Assembly (NCBI RefSeq): GCF_000760735.1
Contig: NZ_JMEX01000005.1
Location: 680,697 to 744,696 of the forward strand
Source: Rhodococcoides fascians A44A
GTDB lineage: Bacteria > Actinomycetota > Actinomycetes > Mycobacteriales > Mycobacteriaceae
Direction: 5' to 3'
Length of the DNA: 64,000 bases
Below the pieces are notes generated by a model. The model saw only the letters and a list, made by a program, of their open reading frames with translations. It was not told where the DNA came from and searched no databases. Made by a program: the position numbers and the translations under genes. Numbering within the stretch: the stretch's first letter is position 1; the number at the start of each line of letters is the position of its first letter. Positions 33,933-44,203 of the stretch are shown here, piece after piece.

Positions 33933-34513
33933 GGCTGCACGCTATCACCGGCGGGTTCGTCGTCCGTGGTGGCGATCTCGATGCGCGTCTCGCCGTATTT
34001 CTTGACCTTCTCCGGCAGCAACCCAGGGGGCCACACGGTTTCGGCCGAGCGACTCGATCGCTCGAGGACGACGACGGCGTCGTGTGCCAGCCATCCTCCC
34101 TCCACGAGGGCTTCGAGCATGTGTCCGACGGCGGCGTCGGTCACCGCGTAGGGCGGGTCGGCCAGCACCAGATCGAACGCGGTGTCCGCCGACCCTGCCA
34201 ACACCGACGCGACCGGCGCACAGCGGACCGATGCCCCGGCGATTCCCACCGCTGCGGCGTTCTCACGGGCCACTGCCGCGGCACGCGCGTCGGACTCGAC
34301 CAGCACCACTTTGTCGGCCCCGCGGGAGAGCGCTTCGAGTCCGAGCGCTCCGGATCCGGCGAACAGGTCGAGCACCGAGGCGCCCTCCAGATCCATTCGG
34401 GCACCCAGTGAACTGAACACCGCCTCGCGCACTCGCTCCGATGTGGGGCGAGTGCCGCGAGGCGGCACCTTCAGCTTCCGGCCTCCCGCGATGCCTGCGA
34501 CGATCCGAGTCAT
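33929..34513 (-). CDS. rsmD: 16S rRNA (guanine-966-N2)-methyltransferase RsmD
   Basis: The 194-aa protein has the RsmD N-terminus (TRIVAGIAGGRKLKVPPRGTR), the SAM motif VLDLFAGSGALGLEALSRGA and the catalytic ADPPY. ATG 34511-34513 was chosen because it gives this N-terminus; the longer frame runs toward pyc. It follows pyc by 31 bp and overlaps coaD. Confidence 0.94.
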   Translation of the reverse strand: MTRIVAGIAGGRKLKVPPRGTRPTSERVREAVFSSLGARMDLEGASVLDLFAGSGALGLEALSRGADKVVLVESDARAAAVARENAAAVGIAGASVRCAPVASVLAGSADTAFDLVLADPPYAVTDAAVGHMLEALVEGGWLAHDAVVVLERSSRSAETVWPPGLLPEKVKKYGETRIEIATTDDEPAGDSVQP

Positions 34514-34544
34514 CCACGGGAGTTTACTCATCCGGCGTTCACGG

Positions 34545-37500
34545 CTAGTCCGCCGAATCACCGCCGATGACGATGAGTAGGTCGCCGCCTTCGACCTGCT
34601 GGACACCACCGATCGCGAGCCGCGAGACGACACCGGCCTTGGGAGCGGTGATCGCCGCTTCCATCTTCATGGCCTCGATCGTGGCGACGACGTCGCCTGC
34701 TGAAACGTTGTCGCCCTCGGACACCGACAGCGTCACCACTCCGGCGAACGGTGCGGGCACGTGACCCGAGTTGGCTTTGTCCGCCTTCTCGACCGACGGA
34801 ACGTCCGAGCTGATCGAGCGGTCGCGGACCGACACGGGCCGCAACTGTCCGTTCAGAATGCACATCACCGTGCGCATTCCGCGCTCGTCGGCGTCGGATA
34901 TCGCTTCGAGACCGATGAGCAGCTCCACGCCCTTCTCGAGCTTGACTCGGTGCTCCTCGCTCTGGCGCAGACCGTAGAAGAACTGATTGGCGGACAATCT
35001 GGAAGTGTCGCCGTACTTCTCGCGGTGCGCAGCAAGCTCGGCGGTCGGACCGGGAAACAGCAAGCGGTTGAGCGTGTCTCGGCGCTGCGCCGAGGTTCCG
35101 TCCAACGCCTTCTCGTCCTCGGCCGAGACGGGGGTTTCCTCCTTGGGCTCCGACCGTCCCTCCAATGCCTTGGTCCGCAAGGGCTCCGGCCAACCACCGG
35201 CAGGTGTGCCGAGCTCGCCGCGCAGGAAGCCGACGACCGAGTCGGGGACGTCGTACTTGCGCGGATTCTCCGCGAACTCCTCCGCCGAAGCGCCCGCGCC
35301 GACCAGAGCGAGCGCCAGGTCGCCGACGACCTTCGACGACGGGGTGACCTTGACCAGACGGCCCAGCATCCGGTCCGCCGCAGCGTAATTCGCCTCGACG
35401 GTCTCGAACCGGTCGCCGAGACCCAGCGCGATCGCCTGCTGACGGAGGTTGGACAGCTGGCCTCCTGGGATCTCGTGGGTGTACACACGGCCGGTGGGCG
35501 CCGGGAGTCCGGACTCGAACGGCGCGTAGACCTTTCGCAGCGCTTCCCAGTAGGGTTCGAGATCGCACACTGCTTGCAGATCGAGGCCGGTGTCGTACTC
35601 GGAATGTGCCGCGGCAGCGACGATCGCGGACAGCGCGGGCTGACTCGTCGTACCTGCCATCGCGGCGCTGGCACCGTCGACCGCGTCGGCTCCTGCTTCC
35701 CACGCCGCGAGATACGTCGCCAGCTGACCACCAGGGGTGTCGTGCGTGTGCACGTGCACCGGCAGATCGAAGTTGGACCGCAGCGCCGTCACCAGAGTCT
35801 TCGCTGCCGGGGCTCGCAGCAGACCAGCCATGTCCTTGATGGCGAGCACGTGCGCACCGGCGTCGACGATCTGCTCCGCGAGCTTCAGGTAGTAGTCCAG
35901 CGTGTAGAGCGACTCGTTCGGATTCGACAGATCACCGGTGTAGCTCAGCGCCACTTCCGCTACGGCCGTTCCGGTTTCACGGACGGCGTCGATGGCAGGA
36001 CGCATCTGATCGACGTTGTTGAGCGCGTCGAAGATCCGGAAGATGTCGATACCGGTGTCGGTGGCCTCGGCCACGAACGAACGCGTCACCTTCTCCGGGT
36101 ACGGGGTGTACCCGACGGTGTTCCGCCCGCGTAGCAACATCTGCAGCGCGATGTTCGGTACCGCTTCGCGCAGCGCTGCGAGCCGCTCCCACGGATCCTC
36201 GTGCAGGAACCGCAGCGCCACATCGTATGTCGCTCCGCCCCACGCCTCGATGGACAGCAGTTCCGGGGTGGTGCGTGCCACGTAGGGCGCCACCATCAAC
36301 AGACCCGACGTGCGCACGCGAGTGGCGAGCAGCGACTGGTGCGCGTCACGGAACGTCGTGTCGGTGACGCCGACGGCCTTGCGGTTACGCAGGTCCCGGG
36401 CGAAGCCCTCGGGCCCGAGCTCGAGGAGCCGCTGGCGGCTGCCGTCGGGAATCGGTGCCGAGAAATCGACCTCGGGCAGCTTGTCCTGGGGGTAGACCGT
36501 GGAGGGCCGCTCGCCGTGCGGCTTGTTGACCGTCACGTCGGCGAGGTACGCCAGGATCTTGGTACCGCGGTCACCGGATGTGCGGGCGGTCAACAGCTCC
36601 GGGCGTTCCTCGATGAACGAGGTCGTCACCCGTCCGGCCGTGAAGTCCGGGTCGACGAGCACGGCCTGCAGGAACGGGATGTTGGTCGCGACGCCGCGGA
36701 TACGGAATTCGGCGACGGCCCGACGCGCACGCGCGACGGCAGTGTCGAAATCGCGTCCTCGACAGGTGAGCTTGACGAGCATCGAGTCGAAGTAGGCACC
36801 TACCTCGGCACCGAGGGTGGTGCCGCCGTCCAAGCGAACACCCGCGCCGCCCGGTGTGCGGTAAGCGGTGATGCGGCCGGTGTCGGGGCGGAATCCGTTG
36901 GCCGGGTCTTCGGTGGTGATGCGGCACTGCAGCGCGGCGCCGCGCAACACGATGTTGTCCTGGCTCAGGCCCAGATCGGCCAGGGTCTCCCCCGACGCGA
37001 TTCGGAGCTGGGACTGTACGAGGTCGACGTCGGTCACTTCTTCGGTGACCGTGTGCTCGACCTGGATTCGCGGGTTCATCTCGATGAAGACGTGGTTACC
37101 GCGGGTGTCGAGCAGGAACTCCACCGTTCCCGCGCAGGAGTACCCGATCTCTTTAGCGAAGGCGACGGCATCCGCGCAGATCTTCTCTCGAACACCGTCG
37201 GGCAGGTTGGGCGCGGGAGCGAGCTCGATGACTTTCTGGTGACGTCGCTGCAGGCTGCAGTCGCGCTCGAAGAGGTGGACCACGTTGCCCTGGCCGTCGG
37301 CGAGGATCTGTACCTCGATGTGGCGCGGATCGATGACGGCCTGCTCGAGGAAGACAGTGGGGTCGCCGAAGGCGGATTCGGCCTCGCGTGCAGCGGCCTC
37401 GATCGACTCACGCAACTGAGCAGGCTCGGCGACGCGGCGCATTCCGCGGCCACCACCACCGGCGACTGCCTTGACGAACACCGGAAACGTCATCGATTCC

Positions 37501-37943
37501 GACGCCGCGACCAACTCGTCGACGTCGCTCGACGGCTCCGACGACGCCAGCACCGGCAGGCCTGCACGTTTGGCGGCCGCGATGGCCCGTGCCTTGTTGC
37601 CCGTCAGCTCCAGCACCTCGGACGACGGACCGACGAACGTGATGCCCGCCTCGGCACATGCGGCCGCCAGATCCGGATTCTCCGAGAGAAAGCCGTAGCC
37701 GGGGTACACCGCGTCGGCGCCGGAGCGTTTGGCGGCAGCGACGATTTCGTCGACGGACAGGTACGCGCGAACGGGGTGACCCTTCTCGCCTATCTCGTAT
37801 GCCTCGTCGGCCTTCGTCCGATGAACCGAGTTACGGTCCTCGAACGGGAAGACGGCCACGGTAGCGGCACCCAACTCGTACGACGCGCGGAACGCACGGA
37901 TGGCGATCTCACCGCGATTGGCAACCAACACTTTGGAGAACAT
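34545..37943 (-). CDS. pyc: Pyruvate carboxylase
   Basis: The 1132-aa biotin enzyme converts pyruvate plus bicarbonate to oxaloacetate using ATP. Domains in order are biotin carboxylase (KVLVANRGEIAIRAFRA, GGGGRGMRRV, EFLLDTRGNHVFIEMNPRIQ) and carboxyltransferase (TDTTFRDAHQSLLATRVR, THDTPGGQLATYLAAWEAG). A central allosteric region and the BCCP domain follow, with EAMKMEA (biotinyl Lys about 1093). The length matches single-chain Pyc. It has its own 137-bp upstream gap from recG. Confidence 0.97.
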   Translation of the reverse strand: MFSKVLVANRGEIAIRAFRASYELGAATVAVFPFEDRNSVHRTKADEAYEIGEKGHPVRAYLSVDEIVAAAKRSGADAVYPGYGFLSENPDLAAACAEAGITFVGPSSEVLELTGNKARAIAAAKRAGLPVLASSEPSSDVDELVAASESMTFPVFVKAVAGGGGRGMRRVAEPAQLRESIEAAAREAESAFGDPTVFLEQAVIDPRHIEVQILADGQGNVVHLFERDCSLQRRHQKVIELAPAPNLPDGVREKICADAVAFAKEIGYSCAGTVEFLLDTRGNHVFIEMNPRIQVEHTVTEEVTDVDLVQSQLRIASGETLADLGLSQDNIVLRGAALQCRITTEDPANGFRPDTGRITAYRTPGGAGVRLDGGTTLGAEVGAYFDSMLVKLTCRGRDFDTAVARARRAVAEFRIRGVATNIPFLQAVLVDPDFTAGRVTTSFIEERPELLTARTSGDRGTKILAYLADVTVNKPHGERPSTVYPQDKLPEVDFSAPIPDGSRQRLLELGPEGFARDLRNRKAVGVTDTTFRDAHQSLLATRVRTSGLLMVAPYVARTTPELLSIEAWGGATYDVALRFLHEDPWERLAALREAVPNIALQMLLRGRNTVGYTPYPEKVTRSFVAEATDTGIDIFRIFDALNNVDQMRPAIDAVRETGTAVAEVALSYTGDLSNPNESLYTLDYYLKLAEQIVDAGAHVLAIKDMAGLLRAPAAKTLVTALRSNFDLPVHVHTHDTPGGQLATYLAAWEAGADAVDGASAAMAGTTSQPALSAIVAAAAHSEYDTGLDLQAVCDLEPYWEALRKVYAPFESGLPAPTGRVYTHEIPGGQLSNLRQQAIALGLGDRFETVEANYAAADRMLGRLVKVTPSSKVVGDLALALVGAGASAEEFAENPRKYDVPDSVVGFLRGELGTPAGGWPEPLRTKALEGRSEPKEETPVSAEDEKALDGTSAQRRDTLNRLLFPGPTAELAAHREKYGDTSRLSANQFFYGLRQSEEHRVKLEKGVELLIGLEAISDADERGMRTVMCILNGQLRPVSVRDRSISSDVPSVEKADKANSGHVPAPFAGVVTLSVSEGDNVSAGDVVATIEAMKMEAAITAPKAGVVSRLAIGGVQQVEGGDLLIVIGGDSAD

Positions 37944-38080
37944 TGGCCAAACCTACCGCCGAAGATCACCGCCGATGGGCAACCCGTCTCGAAATGTGGG
38001 ATGAAAAGCCCAACTGCAGCATCTGAAACGGTGCAGTCCCGAAAATGCCGGAGCTCGTACCCCTCCGATCCGGCTCCGTT

Positions 38081-40354
38081 TCAGGATTTGTCGAGATACT
38101 CCGCTCGGTCCGATCGCCACGCGGACTTCATCATCGACGCGATCCCGGGATGGCGTTCCAGGTCGGGATCGCCGTCGAAGATGGTGCGCGCGCAGGAGTG
38201 CGCGTCGTCGATGACGTCCTCGTCCTCGATCAGTGACAGCAAGCGCATGCTGCTGACGGTTCCGGACTGTGCCGCACCCAGGACGTCGCCTTCCTTACGA
38301 GTTGCGAGGTCGAGATTGGCCAGTTCGAATCCGTCGTTGGTCGAGGCCACGGATTGAAGACGGGAGAAGGACTGCCCGTGCGGACTGAGCTGGCTGATCA
38401 TGATGCACAGACCTTGGTGGCCGCCACGCCCGATTCGGCCGCGGAGCTGATGCAACTGGCTGATCCCGAAACGGTCCGCGTCCTCGATGACCATGACCGT
38501 CGCGTTGGGGACGTCGACGCCGACTTCGACGACCGTGGTGCACACGAGAACGTCGATCTCGCCTGCATTGAATGCGGACATGGCTGCGTCCTTGTCGTCC
38601 GGGTGCATACGCCCGTGCAGAAGGCCTACTCGGAGATCGGCCAGGGGCCCGGTGCTCAGCAGCTCGTACATCTGAAGCGCCGACTTGGTCTCCGGGAGGT
38701 TCGGACCGTCCGTCATCGCGCTCCTGGTCCGTCTCTTCTCCATCTGCTTTTCCTCGTCGTCGCCGATTCGCGAGCACACGACGTAGGCCTGCCTGCCCTG
38801 GGCGACCTCCTCACCGATGCGTTGCCATGCCCGATCGACCCACGCAGGTTTCTCTGCGGAGGAGACGACACTGCTGACGATGGGGGAACGTCCGCGCGGC
38901 AATTCGTCGAGGATCGAGGTCTCCAGGTCGCCGAGGGACGCGAGCGCGATGGTGCGCGGAATCGGCGTCGCGGTCATGACGAGCAGATGCGGACTGATGC
39001 CGTCCTTCGCCTTACCGCGCAGCGCGTCGCGTTGCTCGACGCCGAAGCGGTGCTGCTCGTCGACGACGACCATGCCGAGATCCATGAACGACACCCTGTC
39101 CTGGATCAAGGCGTGGGTTCCGATGACGATGCCCGCGTCACCGGTCACGACGTCGAGCAGCGCCTTCTTCTTCGCCGCCGTTCCCATCGACCCGGTCAGC
39201 AACGTGACCCGGGTGGCGAGGTCGTCCGCACCCAGTTCACCGGCGCCCGCGAGGGTGCCGAGCATCGAGTTGATCGAGCGCGCGTGCTGAGACGCGAGAA
39301 CTTCGGTCGGAGCCAGCAGTGCGCACTGATGGCCTGCGTCGACCACCTGCAACATCGCCCGCAGCGCGACGATCGTCTTTCCCGAGCCGACTTCACCTTG
39401 CAGCAGCCGCGACATGGGGTGCCCACCGGACAGGTCGGCGGAGATCTCGCCGGCGACCTTGCGTTGACCCTCGGTGAGGGTGAAGGGCAGCCGACGCTCG
39501 AACTCGGCTGCGATCCCGTCCTCGCGTGCGACACATACCGGGGCGGTCCGGGTCGACACGTCGCGCCGCCTGGCGGCGAGTACCAATTGCACCGCCAGTG
39601 CTTCGTCGAACTTGAGGCGATCCCTGGCGTGCTTCTTCTCTTCGACCGAATCCGGAAAGTGAATCCAACGGAGCGCGGTGTCCAGGGAGACCAGACCTCG
39701 CTCGGCCAGCACGACGTCGGGAACCGGGTCCTCGACCGGGGCAAGTCTGTCGAGAACCCACCGGACGCCCCGCATGAACGTCCAACTCTCGACGTCCTTG
39801 GATGCCGCGTACAGCGGTACGAAACTGCGCTCGAAGATCGTCATGTCGACACTGCCGGAGTCGTCGACGGCGCCCCGCGCCACGCCTGCCAGCGCGCCGC
39901 CGCCGACGATGCGACCGGAGGGAACGACGGCTCCGTCCTCGTCGTCACCGCCGAGGATCACGTAACCGGGGTGCGTGAGGTTCCACTTGCGGCCGAAATA
40001 CTTGACCTTTCCCGAGAACATGCCTTTTTTGCCGGGCAGCAGCACGTGCTTCAGCTTGTGCGGGCTGAAGAACGTCGCGTCGATGACCTGCCCTTCGGCG
40101 GCCAAGGACACCGCGAGGAATTGGCCTTTTCTCGCTTTCATGTCCTTCAGAACCGCGGAGGTGATGGTCGCGACGATGGTGATGTGCTCACCCTCGGGCG
40201 GCTCCTTCTCGGTGAGCTCGGCGCCCTGGGTCATGTACCGGATCGGGTAGTACCTCAGCAGATCTTCGACGGTGTGCAGGTCGAAGTGCTGGGCGAAAGG
40301 TTCGGCGACCTTCGTGCCGAGGACCGCGTCGAGGCGATCTGCCATGTCCACCAT
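38081..40354 (-). CDS. recG: ATP-dependent DNA helicase RecG
   Basis: The 757-aa helicase reverses stalled forks and migrates branched DNA. An N-terminal wedge/OB domain (LRYYPIRYMTQGAEL; MFSGKVKYFGRKWNLTHPGY) precedes motif I GEVGSGKTIVALRAML and the motif II box DEQHRFGVEQRDAL. The C-terminal helicase domain follows (LLHGRMHPDDKDAAM, VEVGVDVPNATVMVIEDADR, QLRGRIGRGGHQG). The ATG at 40352-40354 was used; an internal ATG (MADRLDAVLG) is possible. It follows the FakA-like gene by 28 bp. Confidence 0.95.
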   Translation of the reverse strand: MVDMADRLDAVLGTKVAEPFAQHFDLHTVEDLLRYYPIRYMTQGAELTEKEPPEGEHITIVATITSAVLKDMKARKGQFLAVSLAAEGQVIDATFFSPHKLKHVLLPGKKGMFSGKVKYFGRKWNLTHPGYVILGGDDEDGAVVPSGRIVGGGALAGVARGAVDDSGSVDMTIFERSFVPLYAASKDVESWTFMRGVRWVLDRLAPVEDPVPDVVLAERGLVSLDTALRWIHFPDSVEEKKHARDRLKFDEALAVQLVLAARRRDVSTRTAPVCVAREDGIAAEFERRLPFTLTEGQRKVAGEISADLSGGHPMSRLLQGEVGSGKTIVALRAMLQVVDAGHQCALLAPTEVLASQHARSINSMLGTLAGAGELGADDLATRVTLLTGSMGTAAKKKALLDVVTGDAGIVIGTHALIQDRVSFMDLGMVVVDEQHRFGVEQRDALRGKAKDGISPHLLVMTATPIPRTIALASLGDLETSILDELPRGRSPIVSSVVSSAEKPAWVDRAWQRIGEEVAQGRQAYVVCSRIGDDEEKQMEKRRTRSAMTDGPNLPETKSALQMYELLSTGPLADLRVGLLHGRMHPDDKDAAMSAFNAGEIDVLVCTTVVEVGVDVPNATVMVIEDADRFGISQLHQLRGRIGRGGHQGLCIMISQLSPHGQSFSRLQSVASTNDGFELANLDLATRKEGDVLGAAQSGTVSSMRLLSLIEDEDVIDDAHSCARTIFDGDPDLERHPGIASMMKSAWRSDRAEYLDKS

Positions 40355-40382
40355 CGTCGTTACCTACCCGACCCTCTCTCGT

Positions 40383-42068
40383 TCACTCCACGCCCAACTG
40401 GACCACGTCGCCGGGTTGCCCTCCCGTGTAGAGCATCACCTCGACCCCGGGGTGCCGATCCGCGACATGGCGAGCGAGCACATCCACGACGTCGTGTTCT
40501 TCGTCGCCGGTGCCGGGCGCACCGCGCAGCATCGTCACCATCTCACCTCCCACCGACAGAAGTTGGTCCAGCAGTACTCGTCCGGCAGAGATCACATCTG
40601 CGCCGATCACGACGACGTCGTGTCCGACCAGACCGAGGCCGTCACCGGGCTCGCACGTCCCCACCCAGGTCAGAGACCGTTCTTCGGCAATCCTGAGCGA
40701 AGCCCACCGAGTGCCCGCTGCAGCCTCGGACATCGCGTAGGCATCGTCGACGGCCGCGCGGGCTGGATTGTGCACGGCGAGCGCGGCCAACCCCTGCACC
40801 ATCGACGACGACGGCAGCATCAGGACCTCCTTCCCTGCCGTGCGGGATGCGATGGACACCGACACCAGTTCCTGGGCGGACAACGCGCCGTTCGGCAGAA
40901 CCAGCACCTCGGTGTGCGGGGCTCCGACGATTGCGGCACACAGTTCCGCCGGACCCACCTCGGCGGTGTCGCAGCGCAGTACCGCGGCTCCTTCGACGCT
41001 GTACAACTCTTCCGCTCCGTCGCCTGCGACGACCGCGAGAATGCCGCGTCCGCGGACGCCTCCCGGGTGGTCACCGTCGGTTCCGTGGCTGTCGGCGTGG
41101 GAACCCCCTGCGTCGAGTACCTCGATCCGAACGTTCTGCAGTTGCCCGAACTGCAGTCCTGCCTCGACTGCGAGGCCTGCATTCGCCGTGTGCACGTGCG
41201 CGGTCCACGATCCCGCGCCGTCGCCTGCGACCACGACCGAATCACCGAGTTCGCCGAGGGCGGTGCGCAATCTCAGCACATCGTGATCGTCCATACCGCG
41301 GATGGAATAGAGCACTTCGAAACCCAGGGCGGGCCGTGCGAGGCGATGTACGGGGACGACCGTGGCGTCGACAGCAGGTCGCACGGTTCCGAGCTCGGTT
41401 CGGTGGTATCGCCGACGCGTCACCTCGGTGCCGGTCACGATCGACGCCAGCGCGTCGAGCATCACGACGAGACCGAGTGCACCCGCGTCGACGACTCCGG
41501 CGACGTCCAGGGCAGGTAGTTGGGTGCGGGTTGCCTCCAGAGCCGACGCCGCGGCCTCCGATGCGCTCGACGCGACCGCCTCCAAGTCGCCGGGCGGGCG
41601 GGACTGCGCTGCCGTCGACGCAGCCGCGAGGACGGTCACGATGGTGCCTTCCATCGGAACGCTCACCGCTTCGAGAACCAGGTCTCCCGCACGGGCCAAC
41701 GCAGCCTGCACTCCTGCGCCGTCGAGGGCACCTGCGGCGCACTGCTCGGCGACCGCCCTCAGCACCTGGGACACGATGACACCGGAGTTTCCGCGCGCCC
41801 CGGACACGGCTCCGCGGGCGAGAGCCGCGGCCGCCTCGGACAGCGTGGCGTCGGCTCCGACGGTGCGCATGCACTCGACGGCCGAGCGGACGGTGAAGAC
41901 CAGGTTGGTCCCGGTGTCCGAATCGGGGATCGGGAAGACGTTGAGTTCGTTCATCTCGTCACATCGATCGCTCAGTCCGTCGACGCACCGATAGGCCCAC
42001 TGCTTGATCAGGTCGACGGTGAGCTCGGTGTGCGGTCGACGAATCCGGCCGCCGGACTGCTCACCCAT
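40383..42068 (-). CDS. DAK2/FakA-like fatty acid kinase family protein (YloV)
   Basis: The 561-aa protein has the DhaL/DAK2 ATP-binding domain at the N-terminus (ELNVFPIPDSDTGTNL with metal-binding Asp residues, about 42-57; ARGAVSGARGNSGVI). A FakA-type middle and C-terminal domain follow (GFEVLYSIRGMD; VLPNGALSAQELVSVSIAS; EVMLYTGGQPGDVV). FakA phosphorylates fatty acids bound to a FakB/DegV partner; no partner gene is in this window. It is divergent from rpmB and upstream of recG, as in M. tuberculosis. Confidence 0.88.
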   Translation of the reverse strand: MGEQSGGRIRRPHTELTVDLIKQWAYRCVDGLSDRCDEMNELNVFPIPDSDTGTNLVFTVRSAVECMRTVGADATLSEAAAALARGAVSGARGNSGVIVSQVLRAVAEQCAAGALDGAGVQAALARAGDLVLEAVSVPMEGTIVTVLAAASTAAQSRPPGDLEAVASSASEAAASALEATRTQLPALDVAGVVDAGALGLVVMLDALASIVTGTEVTRRRYHRTELGTVRPAVDATVVPVHRLARPALGFEVLYSIRGMDDHDVLRLRTALGELGDSVVVAGDGAGSWTAHVHTANAGLAVEAGLQFGQLQNVRIEVLDAGGSHADSHGTDGDHPGGVRGRGILAVVAGDGAEELYSVEGAAVLRCDTAEVGPAELCAAIVGAPHTEVLVLPNGALSAQELVSVSIASRTAGKEVLMLPSSSMVQGLAALAVHNPARAAVDDAYAMSEAAAGTRWASLRIAEERSLTWVGTCEPGDGLGLVGHDVVVIGADVISAGRVLLDQLLSVGGEMVTMLRGAPGTGDEEHDVVDVLARHVADRHPGVEVMLYTGGQPGDVVQLGVE

Positions 42069-42165
42069 CTGCGCCGCTCCCCCGATTTCGCCTGCTTCGT
42101 CCCGAGCAACAGTAGACTCGAACTACCCGCGAGTGCCGGTCAGGCACCGACGGTGGGCTGGCGGT

Positions 42166-42194
42166 TTGGTTAATCTGCACCGCGCCGCTATTCT
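42166..42194 (+). promoter_or_regulatory. Candidate rpmB promoter
   Basis: TTGGTT (42166-42171) and TATTCT (42189-42194) are separated by 17 bp, a sigma-70-type arrangement about 100 bp before the rpmB start. It lies in the divergent gap between rpmB and the FakA-like gene. Confidence 0.5.
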
Positions 42195-42297
42195 TGCAGG
42201 GTTGCCCGATGAGGAGCGGCGTGTTCTTGCACGTCGAGGTTCGTCGGGCGTACGTCCCACTGTTAACGATCAATCATCTATCAAGGAGTTCGCGACT

Positions 42298-42489
42298 ATG
42301 GCTGCCGTCTGCGACGTATGCGCCAAAGGGCCCGGCTTCGGTAAGTCGGTCTCGCACTCGCACCGACGGACCAACCGTCGTTGGAACCCGAACATCCAGA
42401 CCGTTCACGCCCAGGTTGCCCCCGGTAACTCGAAGCGTATGAACGTCTGCACCTCGTGCCTGAAGGCCGGCAAGGTGGTTCGCGGCTGA
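42298..42489 (+). CDS. rpmB: 50S ribosomal protein L28
   Basis: The 63-aa protein begins MAAVCDVCAKGPGFGKSVSH and continues RRTNRRWNPNIQTV. It ends CTSCLKAGKVVRG, so it keeps two CxxC pairs (zinc-binding form of bL28). AAGGAG lies 9 bp upstream of the ATG. It is monocistronic, with a strong terminator downstream. Confidence 0.96.
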   Translation: MAAVCDVCAKGPGFGKSVSHSHRRTNRRWNPNIQTVHAQVAPGNSKRMNVCTSCLKAGKVVRG

Positions 42490-42512
42490 TTTCAGCCCCC
42501 GAGCAACGAGAG

Positions 42513-42546
42513 AGCCCCCACCACCGAATCGGTGGTGGGGGCTTTC
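42513..42546 (+). terminator. Rho-independent terminator after rpmB
   Basis: A 13-bp stem, AGCCCCCACCACC with its exact complement, and a GAATC loop are followed by TTTC. It lies 23 bp past the rpmB stop. Confidence 0.82.
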
Positions 42547-42660
42547 TCGTGCGGTGAGAACTTGCGCCGAGAACGTGCACCGAGAGGACGTGGACCAACA
42601 AGTGCGGATCCACCCACCGCGATGTATGTGGACGAGCACGGCCGCGTTACAGTGCGAAGC

Positions 42661-43449
42661 GTGATCGAAACCGAAAGTACCGGCCACGTGGAACTACTCG
42701 ACGGTGTACTGCACATCACCGTGGCGACAGACGCTGCAGGTACCTCGCTGGACGGCAACGCCATGGTTGCCGGTGCGGACGCACTGCATGCTCTCAACTC
42801 CGGTGAGCTTGCTGCGGGAAGCGTCCTTCTCGTCGGCTCCGGGAAGAATTTCTGCGCGGGTGGAAACGTCCGTGCATTCGCTTCCGCGCCCGAACGCGGC
42901 GCGTACGTGCGCACCGTCGCCGACGCGTTCCACCGCTTCGTGCTCGAGCTCGCCGCTGCCACCGTGCCAGTCGTGGCCGGAGTCCAAGGCTGGGCAGCAG
43001 GCGCGGGTATGAGTCTGGTGTGTCACGCCGACGTGGCCATCGGCGGCCGCGCCACCAAACTTCGTCCCGCCTACCCCGGCATCGGGTTCACTCCCGACGG
43101 CGGACTGACGTGGACACTTCCTCGCATCGTCGGCCCGGCACGAGCACGCGACATTCTGCTGAACGATTCGATCCTGAACGGAGAGGAGGCAGTTCGCCTC
43201 GGCATCCTCAGCAGGCTCGTGGGTGACGACATCATCGGAAGCGAAGCCGAACGTCTTGCACGAACCCTCGCGGCCGGGCCTACCCAGGCGTTCCGCGGAA
43301 CCAAGGCATTGCTTCAGAACTCGGAAACCAACACTCTCGCAGAGCAACTGGAAGCCGAAGCCGCATCGATCTCGGCTGCTGCCGACGGACCGACGGGACG
43401 AGAAGGAGTGGACGCGTTCGTGGAGAAGCGCCGCCCCGACTTCAGCTGA
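42661..43449 (+). CDS. Enoyl-CoA hydratase/isomerase family protein
   Basis: The 262-aa crotonase-fold protein has the two oxyanion-hole segments: VGSGKNFCAGGNVRAFAS and VAGVQGWAAGAGMSLVCHAD. A later GFTPDGGLTWTLPRIVG stretch contains the Asp/Gly pattern seen in hydratases and isomerases. The substrate is not readable. GTG 42661 was chosen as the start nearest to the conserved fold (IETESTGHVELLDGVLHITV). ATG 42622 and GTG 42628 are in-frame alternatives. It is convergent with ung. Confidence 0.85.
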   Translation: MIETESTGHVELLDGVLHITVATDAAGTSLDGNAMVAGADALHALNSGELAAGSVLLVGSGKNFCAGGNVRAFASAPERGAYVRTVADAFHRFVLELAAATVPVVAGVQGWAAGAGMSLVCHADVAIGGRATKLRPAYPGIGFTPDGGLTWTLPRIVGPARARDILLNDSILNGEEAVRLGILSRLVGDDIIGSEAERLARTLAAGPTQAFRGTKALLQNSETNTLAEQLEAEAASISAAADGPTGREGVDAFVEKRRPDFS

Positions 43450-43461
43450 GGCAGAGCACCG

Positions 43462-44154
43462 TCACGGCAGCGCCCAGTCGATCGGCTCGTGTCCGGCTGC
43501 GTCGAGTATGTCGTTCACTCGGCTGAACGGCTTCGAGCCGAAGAAACCGCGGGAAGCGGACAGCGGAGACGGATGCACCGATTCGACGACGGGTGTGCGG
43601 CCGAGCATCGGCTTCAACGTAGCCGCATCTCGGCCCCACAGGACTGCGACCAGTCCGGCCGAGTCCTTCTTCTCCTCCCGTTCCACCAGCGCTCGTATTG
43701 CCTGCTCCGTCACAGGTTCCCAGCCCTTGCGGCGATGCGACGCCGCGGCACCCGGCTCGACCGTGAGCACACGGTTGAGCAACAACACTCCCTGATCTGC
43801 CCAGGGGGACAGATCACCACTGGTGGGAGTCGGCAGACCCAGATCTTCCGAGTACTCCTTGAAGATGTTGGCGAGACTTCGCGGTACCGGCCGAACATCC
43901 GGCGCCACCGAGAAGCTGAGCCCGACGGCATGTCCGGGCGTCGGGTACGGATCCTGGCCGACGATCAACACTCGAACGTGGTCGAAGGGTCGAGTGAAGG
44001 CCCGTAGAACGTTCTCACCGGACGGCAAGTACGAACGGCCGGCGTCCATTTCGTCTCGGAGCCACTGTCCCATGCGGGCGATGTCGTCCCGCACCGGATC
44101 GAGCGCTGCGGCCCATCCGGGGTCGACGAGGTCCTCGAGTGGCCGTGCTGTCAT
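43462..44154 (-). CDS. ung: Uracil-DNA glycosylase
   Basis: The 230-aa family 1 enzyme removes uracil from DNA. The water-activating motif is [18 protein letters not shown], in the form found in mycobacteria. The DNA-intercalation motif is [16 protein letters not shown] 44152-44154 was chosen because AGGAG lies 6 bp upstream; an ATG two codons earlier overlaps the Shine-Dalgarno. It lies 49 bp downstream of thiL on the same strand. Confidence 0.95.
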   Translation of the reverse strand: MTARPLEDLVDPGWAAALDPVRDDIARMGQWLRDEMDAGRSYLPSGENVLRAFTRPFDHVRVLIVGQDPYPTPGHAVGLSFSVAPDVRPVPRSLANIFKEYSEDLGLPTPTSGDLSPWADQGVLLLNRVLTVEPGAAASHRRKGWEPVTEQAIRALVEREEKKDSAGLVAVLWGRDAATLKPMLGRTPVVESVHPSPLSASRGFFGSKPFSRVNDILDAAGHEPIDWALP

Positions 44155-44203
44155 CGACATCTCCTGTTCTCGTGTGTCCCGCTGTGTCCTCCGTCGACGG
44201 GGG

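Noticed and set aside
36201..38357. 718-aa open frame antisense to pyc
   Set aside because: High-GC shadow: pyc on the other strand has unmistakable domains over nearly the whole length.
38354..40696. 780-aa frame antisense to recG
   Set aside because: RecG helicase motifs on the minus strand explain the region.
42532..42660. N-terminal extension of the enoyl-CoA hydratase frame into the rpmB terminator
   Set aside because: The first part overlaps the terminator stem and is not crotonase-like. The start was placed at 42661.
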